Positions 1 through 5,607 of a stretch of 9,465 nucleotides of DNA are shown one piece after another (the first letter of the stretch is position 1; each line of letters starts with the position of its first letter). The notes below the pieces were generated by a model that was given only the letters and a program-made list of their open reading frames with translations, did not search any database and was not told where the DNA came from. The position numbers and the translations under genes are program-made. This stretch comes from Collinsella sp. AF02-46-1 (GTDB lineage Bacteria > Actinomycetota > Coriobacteriia > Coriobacteriales > Coriobacteriaceae): positions 1 through 9,465 of the forward strand of contig CAKXKM010000070.1 in the NCBI GenBank assembly GCA_934876235.1, read 5' to 3'.

Positions 1-42
1 GGCCCCAGTTTCCCAAACAGGGCCCTTTGGGAAACTGGGGCC
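1..42. repeat. Perfect 17-bp palindrome at window edge (hairpin)
   Basis: Arm 1-17 (GGCCCCAGTTTCCCAAA) is the exact reverse complement of arm 26-42, with an 8-nt loop at 18-25 that itself contains GGGCCC. As RNA this would be a very stable hairpin. It is not followed by a T-run (CAGAATCC follows), so it is not a textbook intrinsic terminator in the plus direction, and no A-run is visible to its left because the window starts there. It could be a terminator of an unseen upstream gene, a bidirectional terminator, or a dispersed palindromic repeat. Confidence 0.7.
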
Positions 43-113
43 CAGAATCCAGCCAAATAATGGGACGCGCTTTCCGGTCGAGCTTCTGGCGGGCTTCGAC
101 AAGCATCTAACGC

Positions 114-119
114 TACAAT
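114..119 (+). promoter_or_regulatory. Candidate -10 box for the HPr-like gene
   Basis: TACAAT at 114-119 is a near-consensus -10 box, and it sits in an AT-richer patch about 55 nt before the HPr-like start at 174. No convincing -35 box is found at 16-18 nt upstream (the best is GGCTTC at 92-97). The call therefore rests on the -10 box and its position alone. Confidence 0.35.
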
Positions 120-173
120 AACTACCACGTGGCTGGATTTGCCGGCCGAATGTGCGATGCCGCGGGAGGGGAC

Positions 174-422
174 ATGGTCGAGTTTACAAAGACGATTAAA
201 GATCCGTTGGGACTACATGCCCGCCCGGTTGCGCTGCTCTACGATATCATTGCCAAGCATCGTAGCGACGTTTCGGTCAGCATCGGCGATCGTCACACGG
301 ATGGCCGCGATGTGATGGGGCTCATGGCCCTCTACGGCGAATGCGGCGAGGATATCGTCTTTCGCGTTTCGGGCGTAGACGAGGCCTCCTGCGTCACATC
401 GATCAGAAACCTCTCGCTCTAA
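174..422 (+). CDS. HPr-family phosphocarrier protein with Asp at the Ser46 position
   Basis: The protein is an 82-residue member of the HPr family, the small cytoplasmic carrier that passes phosphate from enzyme I to PTS sugar permeases. The motif LGLHARP places the phosphorylatable histidine exactly at residue 15 if translation starts at ATG 174, which has GGGAGGGG at 164-171 just upstream. An in-frame GTG at 129 would move it to residue 30, so 174 is preferred. The second signature, GRDVMGLMALYG (44-55), aligns with the regulatory KSIMGVMSLG region of Gram-positive HPr, but residue 46 is Asp instead of Ser. HPr kinase could not phosphorylate that position, and its charge resembles HPr-Ser-P. 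Two cysteines (56 and 73) are unusual for HPr. No ptsI is adjacent; the gene stands alone between its own candidate promoter and a strong terminator. It could be a second, specialised HPr (compare Crh, which lacks His15). Family is certain; role in sugar transport is not. Confidence 0.88.
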   Translation: MVEFTKTIKDPLGLHARPVALLYDIIAKHRSDVSVSIGDRHTDGRDVMGLMALYGECGEDIVFRVSGVDEASCVTSIRNLSL

Positions 423-437
423 CCTCAACAATGTGAC

Positions 438-454
438 AAGGGGACAGGCCCCTT
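438..454. repeat. Small hairpin AAGGGG-acagg-CCCCTT
   Basis: A 6-bp stem (438-443 with 449-454) lies between the HPr-like stop and its terminator. Its minus-strand reading begins CCTGTCCCCTT, resembling CCTGTCCCTTT at 3723-3733 before the Cys-rich gene. It may be a fragment of a dispersed intergenic motif; no function can be read from it. Confidence 0.35.
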
Positions 455-476
455 TGTTGCATAAATTGGTATGACA

Positions 477-518
477 AGGCACCGCAAAGAGATGGTCTTT
501 GCGGTGCCTCTTTTGTTT
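477..518 (+). terminator. Rho-independent terminator after the HPr-like gene
   Basis: A perfect 14-bp stem (477-490 with 496-509, core GGCACCGCAAAGA), a 5-nt loop GATGG and a following T-rich tract (TCTTTTGTTT) make a textbook intrinsic terminator 55 nt after the HPr-like stop codon. It separates that gene from the feo locus. Confidence 0.9.
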
Positions 519-562
519 CGTATAGGAAACTTTTTCGAAAACTGAATGAGGACCCTTTCCAA

Positions 563-614
563 AAAGTTAACCACGTGTTAGTTTACTAAAGCGAACATAG
601 ACGTGGCTAACTTT
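563..614. promoter_or_regulatory. Candidate operator region upstream of feoA1
   Basis: AAAGTTAACCACGT (563-576) and ACGTGGCTAACTTT (601-614) form an inverted repeat with one mismatch and a 24-nt spacer. Inside the spacer lies a second dyad, TTAGT-tt-ACTAA (578-589). The AAGTTA(A/G)/(C/T)TAACTT half-sites recur before feoB and before the Cys-rich gene. Iron-uptake genes of Actinobacteria are commonly repressed by DtxR/IdeR-type proteins, whose sites are rich in TTAG...CTAA. These sites look broadly similar but do not match the IdeR consensus closely, so the regulator is inferred. The region most likely includes the feoA1 promoter, which I could not assign precisely. Confidence 0.5.
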
Positions 615-658
615 AACCGCGCCGATGTTGAGGACGAACTGACGTAAGGAGCTCACTC

Positions 659-901
659 ATGTCTTGCGGACCGCAGATGCCGGCTATGCCGCTTTCGATG
701 GTAAAGGCGGGCGAAACCGTGCGCGTGTCTCGTGTAAAGGGTAATGAGGACATGAAGCACCACCTCAAGGACCTCGGCTTTGTCGAGGGCAGCGAGATCC
801 ACGTGGTGAGCTCGAGTGGCGCCAACATCATCGTCACGGTGCTGGGCGCACGCTTTGGCATCGATTCCAAGGTCGCCATGCATATCATGACCGTCGGTTA
901 G
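659..901 (+). CDS. feoA: FeoA-domain ferrous iron transport accessory protein (first copy)
   Basis: This 80-residue protein is a single FeoA domain, a small SH3-like beta-barrel that acts in the cytoplasm as an accessory to the FeoB transporter. After a short N-terminal extension (MSCGPQMPAMPLSMV), the domain spans roughly residues 15-80. The family core is recognisable in HHLKDLGFVEGSEI, followed by the beta-strands that end in IDSKVAMHIMTVG. Unlike the second copy it lacks the PLGDP loop, having SSSGANIIVTVLG there, so the two are divergent paralogues, not a recent duplication. AAGGAG at 646-651 lies 7 nt before the ATG. It is the first gene of the feo locus, 39 nt ahead of the second feoA, and probably cotranscribed with it. 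Confidence 0.9.
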   Translation: MSCGPQMPAMPLSMVKAGETVRVSRVKGNEDMKHHLKDLGFVEGSEIHVVSSSGANIIVTVLGARFGIDSKVAMHIMTVG

Positions 902-940
902 TCCGCAGCATTCTGTAAAAACTGAAAGGGGGACAAGTAA

Positions 941-1162
941 ATGAAGACGTTGGGTGACGTTAAGGTGGGCGAGAGCTCTACCATCGTCAAGCTTCACGGT
1001 GAGGGCGCGCTGCGCCGCCACCTCATGGACCTGGGGCTCATCAAGGGCACTTCGTTCAAGGTCGTAAAGGTTGCACCGCTCGGTGATCCGGTCGAGATCA
1101 ACGTGCGCGGCTACGAGCTTTCCATCCGCAAGGAGGAGGCTGCCGTCGTCGAGGTCCAGTAA
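941..1162 (+). CDS. feoA: FeoA-domain ferrous iron transport accessory protein (second copy)
   Basis: This 73-residue protein is a canonical minimal FeoA. It contains LRRHLMDLGLIKGTSF, the APLGDPVEI loop and the C-terminal YELSIRKEEA signature typical of FeoA from Firmicutes and Actinobacteria. FeoA proteins are thought to bind FeoB at the membrane and modulate Fe(II) uptake; the exact mechanism is unsettled. A strong Shine-Dalgarno (AAAGGGGG, 925-932) precedes the ATG by 8 nt. It lies 39 nt after the first feoA and 123 nt before feoB, and the longer gap before feoB holds a candidate operator. Of the two copies this is closer to the family consensus and is the likelier direct partner of FeoB. 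Confidence 0.93.
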   Translation: MKTLGDVKVGESSTIVKLHGEGALRRHLMDLGLIKGTSFKVVKVAPLGDPVEINVRGYELSIRKEEAAVVEVQ

Positions 1163-1190
1163 GGGCCGACGGCGAATATTTCTGCAGATA

Positions 1191-1210
1191 AAGTTAGGAT
1201 TTTCTAACTT
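1191..1210. promoter_or_regulatory. Candidate operator upstream of feoB
   Basis: AAGTTAG (1191-1197) and CTAACTT (1204-1210) are a perfect 7-bp inverted repeat around GATTTT. The half-site matches those before feoA1 (AAAGTTAACC and GGCTAACTTT). Its place in the feoA2-feoB gap suggests that feoB also has its own regulated promoter, or that a metalloregulator binds inside the operon. A short intrinsic-terminator role is unlikely because the stem is AT-rich with no T-run. Confidence 0.5.
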
Positions 1211-1285
1211 AAACTTGCAACGTTGAAGCACATTATCCAGCCCGCGCGGAGAAAGCAGCGCAGGCACACAAGGAAGAAGGATTGA

Positions 1286-3613
1286 ATGGCGGATTCTCAG
1301 ATCCATGTCGCGCTGGCGGGTAACCCCAACTGCGGCAAGACCACGCTTTTCAACCTGATCACCGGCGCCAACGGCTACGTTGGCAACTGGCCCGGTGTCA
1401 CGGTTGAGAAAAAGGAAGCCAAGCTCCTGAGCGACAAGAACGTTACCATCACGGACCTCCCCGGCATCTACTCGCTTTCCCCCTATAGCCCCGAGGAGCA
1501 GTGCTCGCGCGATTACCTCATGAGCGGCGAGCCCGATGTCGTCGTCCAGGTGGTCGACGCCACCAACCTCGAGCGCAACCTGTACCTAGCGCTTCAGGTT
1601 ATCGAGACCGGCCTGCCCGTGGTCGTCGCCCTCAACATGGCCGACTTGGTCGAGAAGAACGGCGACAAGATCGACACGGACAAGCTCTCCAAGAAGCTCG
1701 GCTGCCCGGTCATGATGATCTCGGCCCTTAAGAACAAGGGCATCAACGAGCTGTTCGAGCAGGTCAAGAAGTCCGCTGCTTCCAAGGGCCAGGTGCCGGA
1801 GCACAAGTTCGATTCCTCCATCGAGGACGTTCTGGACCACATCGAGAACAATCTGCCGGCGAGCGTTCCCGCCAACAAGCGTCGCTACTACGCCGTCAAG
1901 CTGTTCGAGCGCGACGCGGACGCCTGCAAGCTCATCAACCTCACTAAGGAGAAGGCCGCTCGCGTCGAGCAGCTGGTCGCCCAGTGCGAGCAGGATTGCG
2001 ACGACGACGCCGAGTCCATCATTACCGGCGAGCGCTACGGCGTGATTGCCCACATCATCGACGAGTGCCTCACCAAGGCTCCGGCCAAGATGAGCACCTC
2101 CGAGAAGATCGACCGTGTGGTTACCAACCGTATCTTGGGCCTGCCGATCTTTGTGGTCATCATGTTCTGCGTGTACTACATTGCCGTCTCTACCTTGGGC
2201 GGCACGGTGACCGACTTCACCAACGACCAGCTCTTTGGCACCGACGGCTGGTATGTGCTCGGCCAGGGCCGCGACGCCTACGACGCAGCTGTCGAGGCTG
2301 CGGGTGACGCCGCCGACTCGGTCGACCCGGCACAGTACGGCCCCTATGTTCCGGGTATTACCACCGTGGTGCACGATGCCCTTGTGGCGGGCGGCACCGA
2401 GGACGGTGGCCTGGTCGATTCGCTGGTCTGTGACGGTATCGTCGGCGGTCTGGGCGCCATCTTCGGCTTCGTGCCGCAGATGTTCCTGCTGTTCGTGATG
2501 CTGTCTTTCCTGGAGGACTGCGGCTACATGGCCCGCGTCGCCTTCATCATGGACCGCGTGTTCCGCCGCTTCGGCCTGTCCGGCAAGTCCTTTATCCCCA
2601 TGCTCGTGTCCTCGGGCTGCGGCGTCCCCGGCGTCATGGCTACCAAGACCATCGAGAACGAGAAGGACCGCCGTATGACGGTCATGACCACCACGTTTAT
2701 TCCCTGTGGTGCCAAGCTGCCGATCATCGCCCTGCTCATGGGCTCCATCATCGGCGATTCTTCCACCACCGCCGCGTGGATCAGCCCGCTCTTCTACTTC
2801 CTGGGCGTCTTTGCCGTCATCGCCTCGGGCCTCATGCTCAAGAAGACCAAGCTCTTCGCCGGTCGCCCGACGCCGTTCGTTATGGAGCTTCCCGCCTACC
2901 ACTTCCCGGCGATCCGCTCTTGGGCGCTGCACGTGTGGGAGCGCTGCTGGGCCTTTATCAAGAAGGCCGGCACGGTCATCTTCGCCTCTACCGTCGTGGT
3001 TTGGTTCCTCTCCAACTTTGGTAGCTACAACGGTTCCTTTGGCTTCCTGCCTGCGATGGACGGCATCCCCGAGGAGTTTATGGACTACTCCGTGCTCGCC
3101 ATGCTGGGCAACCTGGTCGCCTGGATTTTCGCCCCGCTCGGCTTTAGCACCTGGCAGGCAACTGCGCTGACTGTCTCTGGACTTGTCGCCAAGGAGAACG
3201 TCGTCGCCACCGCCGGCTCGCTGCTGTCCGTTGCCGACGCCGCCGAGACCGACCCGAGCCTGTGGACCGCGTTTGCCGGCATGTTCCCGACTATGGGCGC
3301 TTGCGTTGCCTTTGGCGCATTCAACCTGCTGTGCGCCCCGTGCTTTGCCGCCATGGGCACTATCCGCAACCAGATGGACTCCGGCAAGTGGACCGCGATT
3401 GCCATCGGCTACGAGTGCGCCTTCGCTTGGGTGATCGCCCTGTTCATCAACCAGTTCTACAACCTGCTTGTCCTTGGCCAGTTTGGTATTTGGACGGTTG
3501 TAGCCATCGTTCTGCTGGTTGCGATGCTCTTCCAGATCTTCCGTCCCATGCCCAAGCACGCTTGGACCGACGAGGACGAGACCAACACCGCTTCCGCTGC
3601 AGTTTCCGCTTAA
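1286..3613 (+). CDS. feoB: Ferrous iron transporter FeoB
   Basis: FeoB is the membrane Fe(II) importer with a cytoplasmic GTPase head; at 775 residues it has normal family length. G motifs are intact: G1 GNPNCGKT (12-19), G2 region around PGVT (36-39), G3 DLPG (57-60), G4 NMAD (117-120) and G5 SAL (146-148). A charged helical GDI-like spacer follows (about 150-275). The membrane part starts near residue 280 (LGLPIFVVIMFCVYYIAV). Both Gate motifs are present, each with the conserved Cys: SSGCGVPG (442-449) and CGAKLP (474-479). Several further hydrophobic helices follow. Between the first and second membrane segments lies a long acidic, Ala/Gly/Asp-rich loop (about 302-385). The ATG at 1286 follows AGGAAGAAGG (1271-1280). 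The C-terminus is short with no fused FeoC domain. Two feoA genes precede it and a terminator lies 29 nt after it. Confidence 0.97.
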   Translation: MADSQIHVALAGNPNCGKTTLFNLITGANGYVGNWPGVTVEKKEAKLLSDKNVTITDLPGIYSLSPYSPEEQCSRDYLMSGEPDVVVQVVDATNLERNLYLALQVIETGLPVVVALNMADLVEKNGDKIDTDKLSKKLGCPVMMISALKNKGINELFEQVKKSAASKGQVPEHKFDSSIEDVLDHIENNLPASVPANKRRYYAVKLFERDADACKLINLTKEKAARVEQLVAQCEQDCDDDAESIITGERYGVIAHIIDECLTKAPAKMSTSEKIDRVVTNRILGLPIFVVIMFCVYYIAVSTLGGTVTDFTNDQLFGTDGWYVLGQGRDAYDAAVEAAGDAADSVDPAQYGPYVPGITTVVHDALVAGGTEDGGLVDSLVCDGIVGGLGAIFGFVPQMFLLFVMLSFLEDCGYMARVAFIMDRVFRRFGLSGKSFIPMLVSSGCGVPGVMATKTIENEKDRRMTVMTTTFIPCGAKLPIIALLMGSIIGDSSTTAAWISPLFYFLGVFAVIASGLMLKKTKLFAGRPTPFVMELPAYHFPAIRSWALHVWERCWAFIKKAGTVIFASTVVVWFLSNFGSYNGSFGFLPAMDGIPEEFMDYSVLAMLGNLVAWIFAPLGFSTWQATALTVSGLVAKENVVATAGSLLSVADAAETDPSLWTAFAGMFPTMGACVAFGAFNLLCAPCFAAMGTIRNQMDSGKWTAIAIGYECAFAWVIALFINQFYNLLVLGQFGIWTVVAIVLLVAMLFQIFRPMPKHAWTDEDETNTASAAVSA

Positions 3614-3642
3614 GTCCGAATAAGGATCAGCCCCTTTCCACG

Positions 3643-3676
3643 AGCCCGGGTGTCCCAGCGACACTCGGGCTTTTTG
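3643..3676 (+). terminator. Rho-independent terminator after feoB
   Basis: A 12-bp stem AGCCCGGGTGTC (3643-3654) with GACACTCGGGCT (3660-3671), including one G-T wobble, has loop CCAGC and a following TTTTT. It ends the feoA-feoA-feoB transcript, so the next small gene needs its own promoter. Confidence 0.9.
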
Positions 3677-3753
3677 GTGAGGGAGATGTGGCGTTTCCGC
3701 AGATAAAACCGACCAAAATATACCTGTCCCTTTTTGGCAGGTGGAGAATGGGG

Positions 3754-3774
3754 TAAAGTAAGTGGTGGTTAACT
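3754..3774 (+). promoter_or_regulatory. Candidate promoter/operator of the Cys-rich membrane protein gene
   Basis: TAAAGT (3754-3759) is a plausible -10 box. TTGGCA (3734-3739) is a possible -35 box, but the 14-nt spacing is too short to be convincing. Directly downstream, GTGGTTAACT (3765-3774) is the exact reverse complement of AGTTAACCAC (565-574) before feoA1. A repressor bound there would sit at the transcription start, which fits coordinate control with feoAB. Confidence 0.35.
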
Positions 3775-3788
3775 AGAGGAGGCTTGCT

Positions 3789-3989
3789 ATGGCACCTATC
3801 GATATTGTTGTACTGGCTGTTATCGGCATTGCGTTTGTCGCCGTGTGCGTGCGCATTTATCGCAAGGGCACCTGCGCCGACTGCGCTCAGGGCGGCGTTT
3901 GCACGGGACATTGTTCCAACAAAAAAACCTGCGCCGCACTTAAGGGCGTGGACAAAATTGCCGAAGACTTGGGCCGCGGTATCAAGTAA
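3789..3989 (+). CDS. FeoB-associated Cys-rich membrane protein
   Basis: This 66-residue protein has one N-terminal membrane helix (about residues 4-21, IDIVVLAVIGIAFVAVCV), then a short basic stretch (RIYRKG). A cysteine-rich cytoplasmic tail follows, with Cys at 29, 32, 38, 42 and 48 plus Cys20 in the helix. This architecture matches the FeoB-associated Cys-rich membrane protein family, found next to feoB in many anaerobic Firmicutes, Bacteroidetes and Actinobacteria. A role in handing over Fe(II) or assisting FeoB, analogous to FeoC, is often suggested but unproven. A strong GAGGAGG (3776-3782) sits 6 nt before the ATG. It follows feoB by 175 nt across a terminator and has its own candidate promoter carrying a feo-like half-site, so it may be expressed at a different level from the transporter. 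Confidence 0.85.
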   Translation: MAPIDIVVLAVIGIAFVAVCVRIYRKGTCADCAQGGVCTGHCSNKKTCAALKGVDKIAEDLGRGIK

Positions 3990-4001
3990 GGTCCGTCATC
4001 C

Positions 4002-4036
4002 AAGCGCCTCGCGAGCATCCGTTTGCGGGGCGCTTT
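4002..4036 (+). terminator. Weak terminator-like hairpin after the Cys-rich gene
   Basis: AAGCGCCTCGC (4002-4012) pairs with GCGGGGCGCTT (4025-4035) as an 11-bp stem with one wobble and a 12-nt loop, 12 nt after the stop codon. The T-tract is poor (TTTGCACATTT), so termination may be incomplete. No other candidate lies before the LacI-family gene. Confidence 0.55.
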
Positions 4037-4132
4037 GCACATTTGGGGGCGAGCGCGGCGAGTTGAAGAGTGATTTTGGGGTATCGTTACCTGTACTGTT
4101 AATTGGCAACTTATCTATAACGGAGTAACCCC

Positions 4133-5212
4133 ATGAGCGCTCGCGTAACCATGAAGGACATAGCCGCCGAGCTTGGCGTTTCCATCAATACCGTGCACAA
4201 GGCCCTGACGGGTAAGGCCGGCGTGAGCGAATCCGTGCGCTCCAAGGTGAATGCCAAGGCCGAGGCCATGGGCTACCATCGCAACACAAGTGCTTCGAGC
4301 CTGCGCCGCAAGGATATCAACTTGGTGTTTTGCCTGCCCCGCGCATCGCGCGAGGGGGCGTACTTTTTCCGTTACCTTTGGGAAGGCTGCAACCGCTTTG
4401 AGCAGGAGGTCATCGATCAGGGCATTACGGTTGAGCGCGTTGAATTTGGCGTGGGCGGCTACGCCGATGCGCTCGAGCAGATTGATGAGCGTCTGCAGAT
4501 AGGGGAGAAGATTGATGGCCTGCTTGCCTATGTTCCGGGCGATGATCGCGCGACCGAGCTTTTGAGGCAGATTGCCGAGGCGGGCGTGACAATCGAGCTC
4601 GTAGACGGCGACCGCCCGCACCTCGATCGCCTGGGTGCCAGTCTGGCGGACTATTCCGCGGCGGGCAGTCTTATGGCGGAGCAGGCGGCAAATCTGGTCC
4701 ACGCTTCTGGGGTTGACGCCTGCGTGCTCCTGTTGGCGGGCGACCCCTATACCGATTCACACTACCTGACCGCCCGCGCCTTTCATAATTACCTGCGCGA
4801 ACACGATATTCCATGGCAGGTTGAGGACCTTGCCGGCGCCCATGCGCAAGTCAAACAGCTCGAGCGCGAGCTTGAGCAGCGCTTGAGTGCGCCGGATGCT
4901 CCCGAGCTCATCTGTAGCGTTTTTGCCGTTGGTTCCGAGGTGGTCGCCGACGCGCTTGTTTCAAGCGGCAAGGCCGGCAAGGTCATGGTAATCGGCAACG
5001 ACCTGTTCCCCGAGAGCGCCTTGGCCTTGCGCCGTGGCATCTTTACCAATATTGTCTATAAGGACCCGGTGAGCCTGGCCTACCGTGGCGCCAAGACCTT
5101 GGGCGAGTATCTGCTGTGGGGTAAAACTCCGGCGGAGCCCGTGCAGAAGGGTGCTGTGGAGATGGTGTTTGCCAGCAACGTCGACCGCTACTGCGAGCTT
5201 GCGGGAATTTAG
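4133..5212 (+). CDS. LacI-family transcriptional regulator, probable hexuronate operon regulator
   Basis: This 359-residue LacI/GalR-type regulator has an N-terminal helix-turn-helix (about 6-26, MKDIAAELGVSINTVHKAL), a hinge-helix region ending in the LRRK at about 57-60, and a periplasmic-binding-protein-like sugar sensor with dimerisation surface (about 62-359). The recognition-helix stretch SINTVHKAL differs from the common SxxTVSRVL, a variant seen in other sugar regulators. GGAG (4122-4125) lies 7 nt before the ATG. The gene is monocistronic, ending at a strong terminator, and is immediately upstream of and codirectional with uxaC, whose promoter carries two near-palindromic TGAACGTTCA sites of the central-CG type that LacI proteins bind. 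That makes it the best candidate repressor of uxaCBA, with a hexuronate or pathway intermediate as inducer. No copy of this site is seen before its own start, so autoregulation is not indicated. Family is certain; target and ligand are inferred. Confidence 0.93.
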   Translation: MSARVTMKDIAAELGVSINTVHKALTGKAGVSESVRSKVNAKAEAMGYHRNTSASSLRRKDINLVFCLPRASREGAYFFRYLWEGCNRFEQEVIDQGITVERVEFGVGGYADALEQIDERLQIGEKIDGLLAYVPGDDRATELLRQIAEAGVTIELVDGDRPHLDRLGASLADYSAAGSLMAEQAANLVHASGVDACVLLLAGDPYTDSHYLTARAFHNYLREHDIPWQVEDLAGAHAQVKQLERELEQRLSAPDAPELICSVFAVGSEVVADALVSSGKAGKVMVIGNDLFPESALALRRGIFTNIVYKDPVSLAYRGAKTLGEYLLWGKTPAEPVQKGAVEMVFASNVDRYCELAGI

Positions 5213-5240
5213 CCGTTTAGTCAGGTACCCCCTCTTGCGA

Positions 5241-5433
5241 CGTGCATTTTTTGGAGTATTCAGCAATGGCGTGTCCCGAAAGAGGTTAGGACGACTGTTT
5301 TAAGTGCCCCCGATGGCGTAATTCGCCATCGGGGGCATTTATTTATGCCGATTGGGCGCAATATGAGCATCAGATAGGGCTTCGAAGACGGTGCGCGGTG
5401 CGCTCCGATGCTGAATACTCCCAAAAATGCACG
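5241..5433. repeat. 193-bp structure bounded by 25-bp inverted repeats (MITE-like or dispersed motif pair)
   Basis: Left arm 5241-5265 (begins CGTGCATTTTTTGGAGTATT) and right arm 5409-5433 are inverted copies that match at 24 of 25 positions; the only difference is T5252 against G in the complement of the right arm. The left arm starts 28 nt after the LacI-family stop codon, and the lacI terminator (5305-5345) lies near the centre. No coding capacity is visible between the arms and no clear target-site duplication flanks them (GCGA before, GCGG after). It may be a MITE-like element that supplies a terminator, or two opposed copies of a dispersed intergenic motif. Confidence 0.65.
5305..5345 (+). 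terminator. Strong Rho-independent terminator after the LacI-family gene
   Basis: A perfect 14-bp stem TGCCCCCGATGGCG (5305-5318) with CGCCATCGGGGGCA (5324-5337) has loop TAATT and then TTTATTTAT. It insulates the uxaC promoter from read-through. It lies inside the 25-bp inverted-repeat pair. Confidence 0.93.
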
Positions 5434-5528
5434 GCGGAACATGACCCACCTGGCCAAAGCGCTCAAGTTCGGTATTCGGGGACGCCTGCCAATTCGCAAT
5501 ACATACAAGTCACGGCTCCAGTAACCGT

Positions 5529-5552
5529 TGAACGGGCAAAATCGACCGTTCA
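5529..5552. promoter_or_regulatory. Spaced half-site pair upstream of the uxaC operators
   Basis: TGAACGG (5529-5535) and CCGTTCA (5546-5552) are an exact 7-bp inverted repeat with a 10-nt spacer. They use the same TGAACG half-site as the compact operators downstream, with which half-sites abut. It may be a weak auxiliary site, or the decayed remains of one or two operators. Confidence 0.4.
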
Positions 5553-5565
5553 CCCCATGGTGGTT

Positions 5566-5581
5566 AGGTGAACGTTCACCT
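5566..5581. promoter_or_regulatory. Operator O1 of the uxaC operon
   Basis: AGGTGAACGTTCACCT is a perfect 16-bp palindrome with a central CG, the classic form of a LacI-family operator. Its centre lies 38 bp upstream of O2, so it sits near or just above the -35 region. Confidence 0.75.
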
Positions 5582-5601
5582 TTTAAGTCGCAATGAATTA
5601 G

Positions 5602-5607
5602 TATAGT
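5602..5607 (+). promoter_or_regulatory. Candidate -10 box of the uxaC operon
   Basis: TATAGT (5602-5607) is the best -10 candidate, in the AT-rich stretch AATTAGTATAGT. The -35 region is weak: TTTTAA at 5581-5586 leaves a 15-nt spacer. Transcription would start around 5613-5616, inside O2, giving a leader of about 57 nt. Confidence 0.5.

Noticed and set aside
129..173. GTG at 129 as start of the HPr-like gene.
   Set aside because: It would shift His15 to residue 30 and is only about 10 nt after the -10 candidate, whereas ATG 174 has a purine-rich ribosome site and places His at the canonical position.
1586..3664. A 692-codon open frame on the minus strand opposite feoB, and similar long antisense frames opposite uxaC (5618-6940) and uxaB (7169-8296).
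   Set aside because: These frames are open because the sense genes use G/C-ending codons almost exclusively. The translations are low-complexity Gly/Asp/His/Val/Leu-rich, match no family I know, and the sense strand encodes unmistakable conserved proteins.
4098..4110. GTTAATTGGCAAC before the LacI-family gene as an autoregulatory operator.
   Set aside because: Only the outer GTT/AAC are symmetric and it does not resemble the GTGAACGTTCAC operators of uxaC.
5085..5553. Small open frames in the lacI-uxaC gap with similar peptides (RRAFFGVFS on plus, RRAFLGVFS on minus).
   Set aside because: The similarity is only the translation of the 25-bp inverted repeat on opposite strands; there is no start signal or wider similarity.
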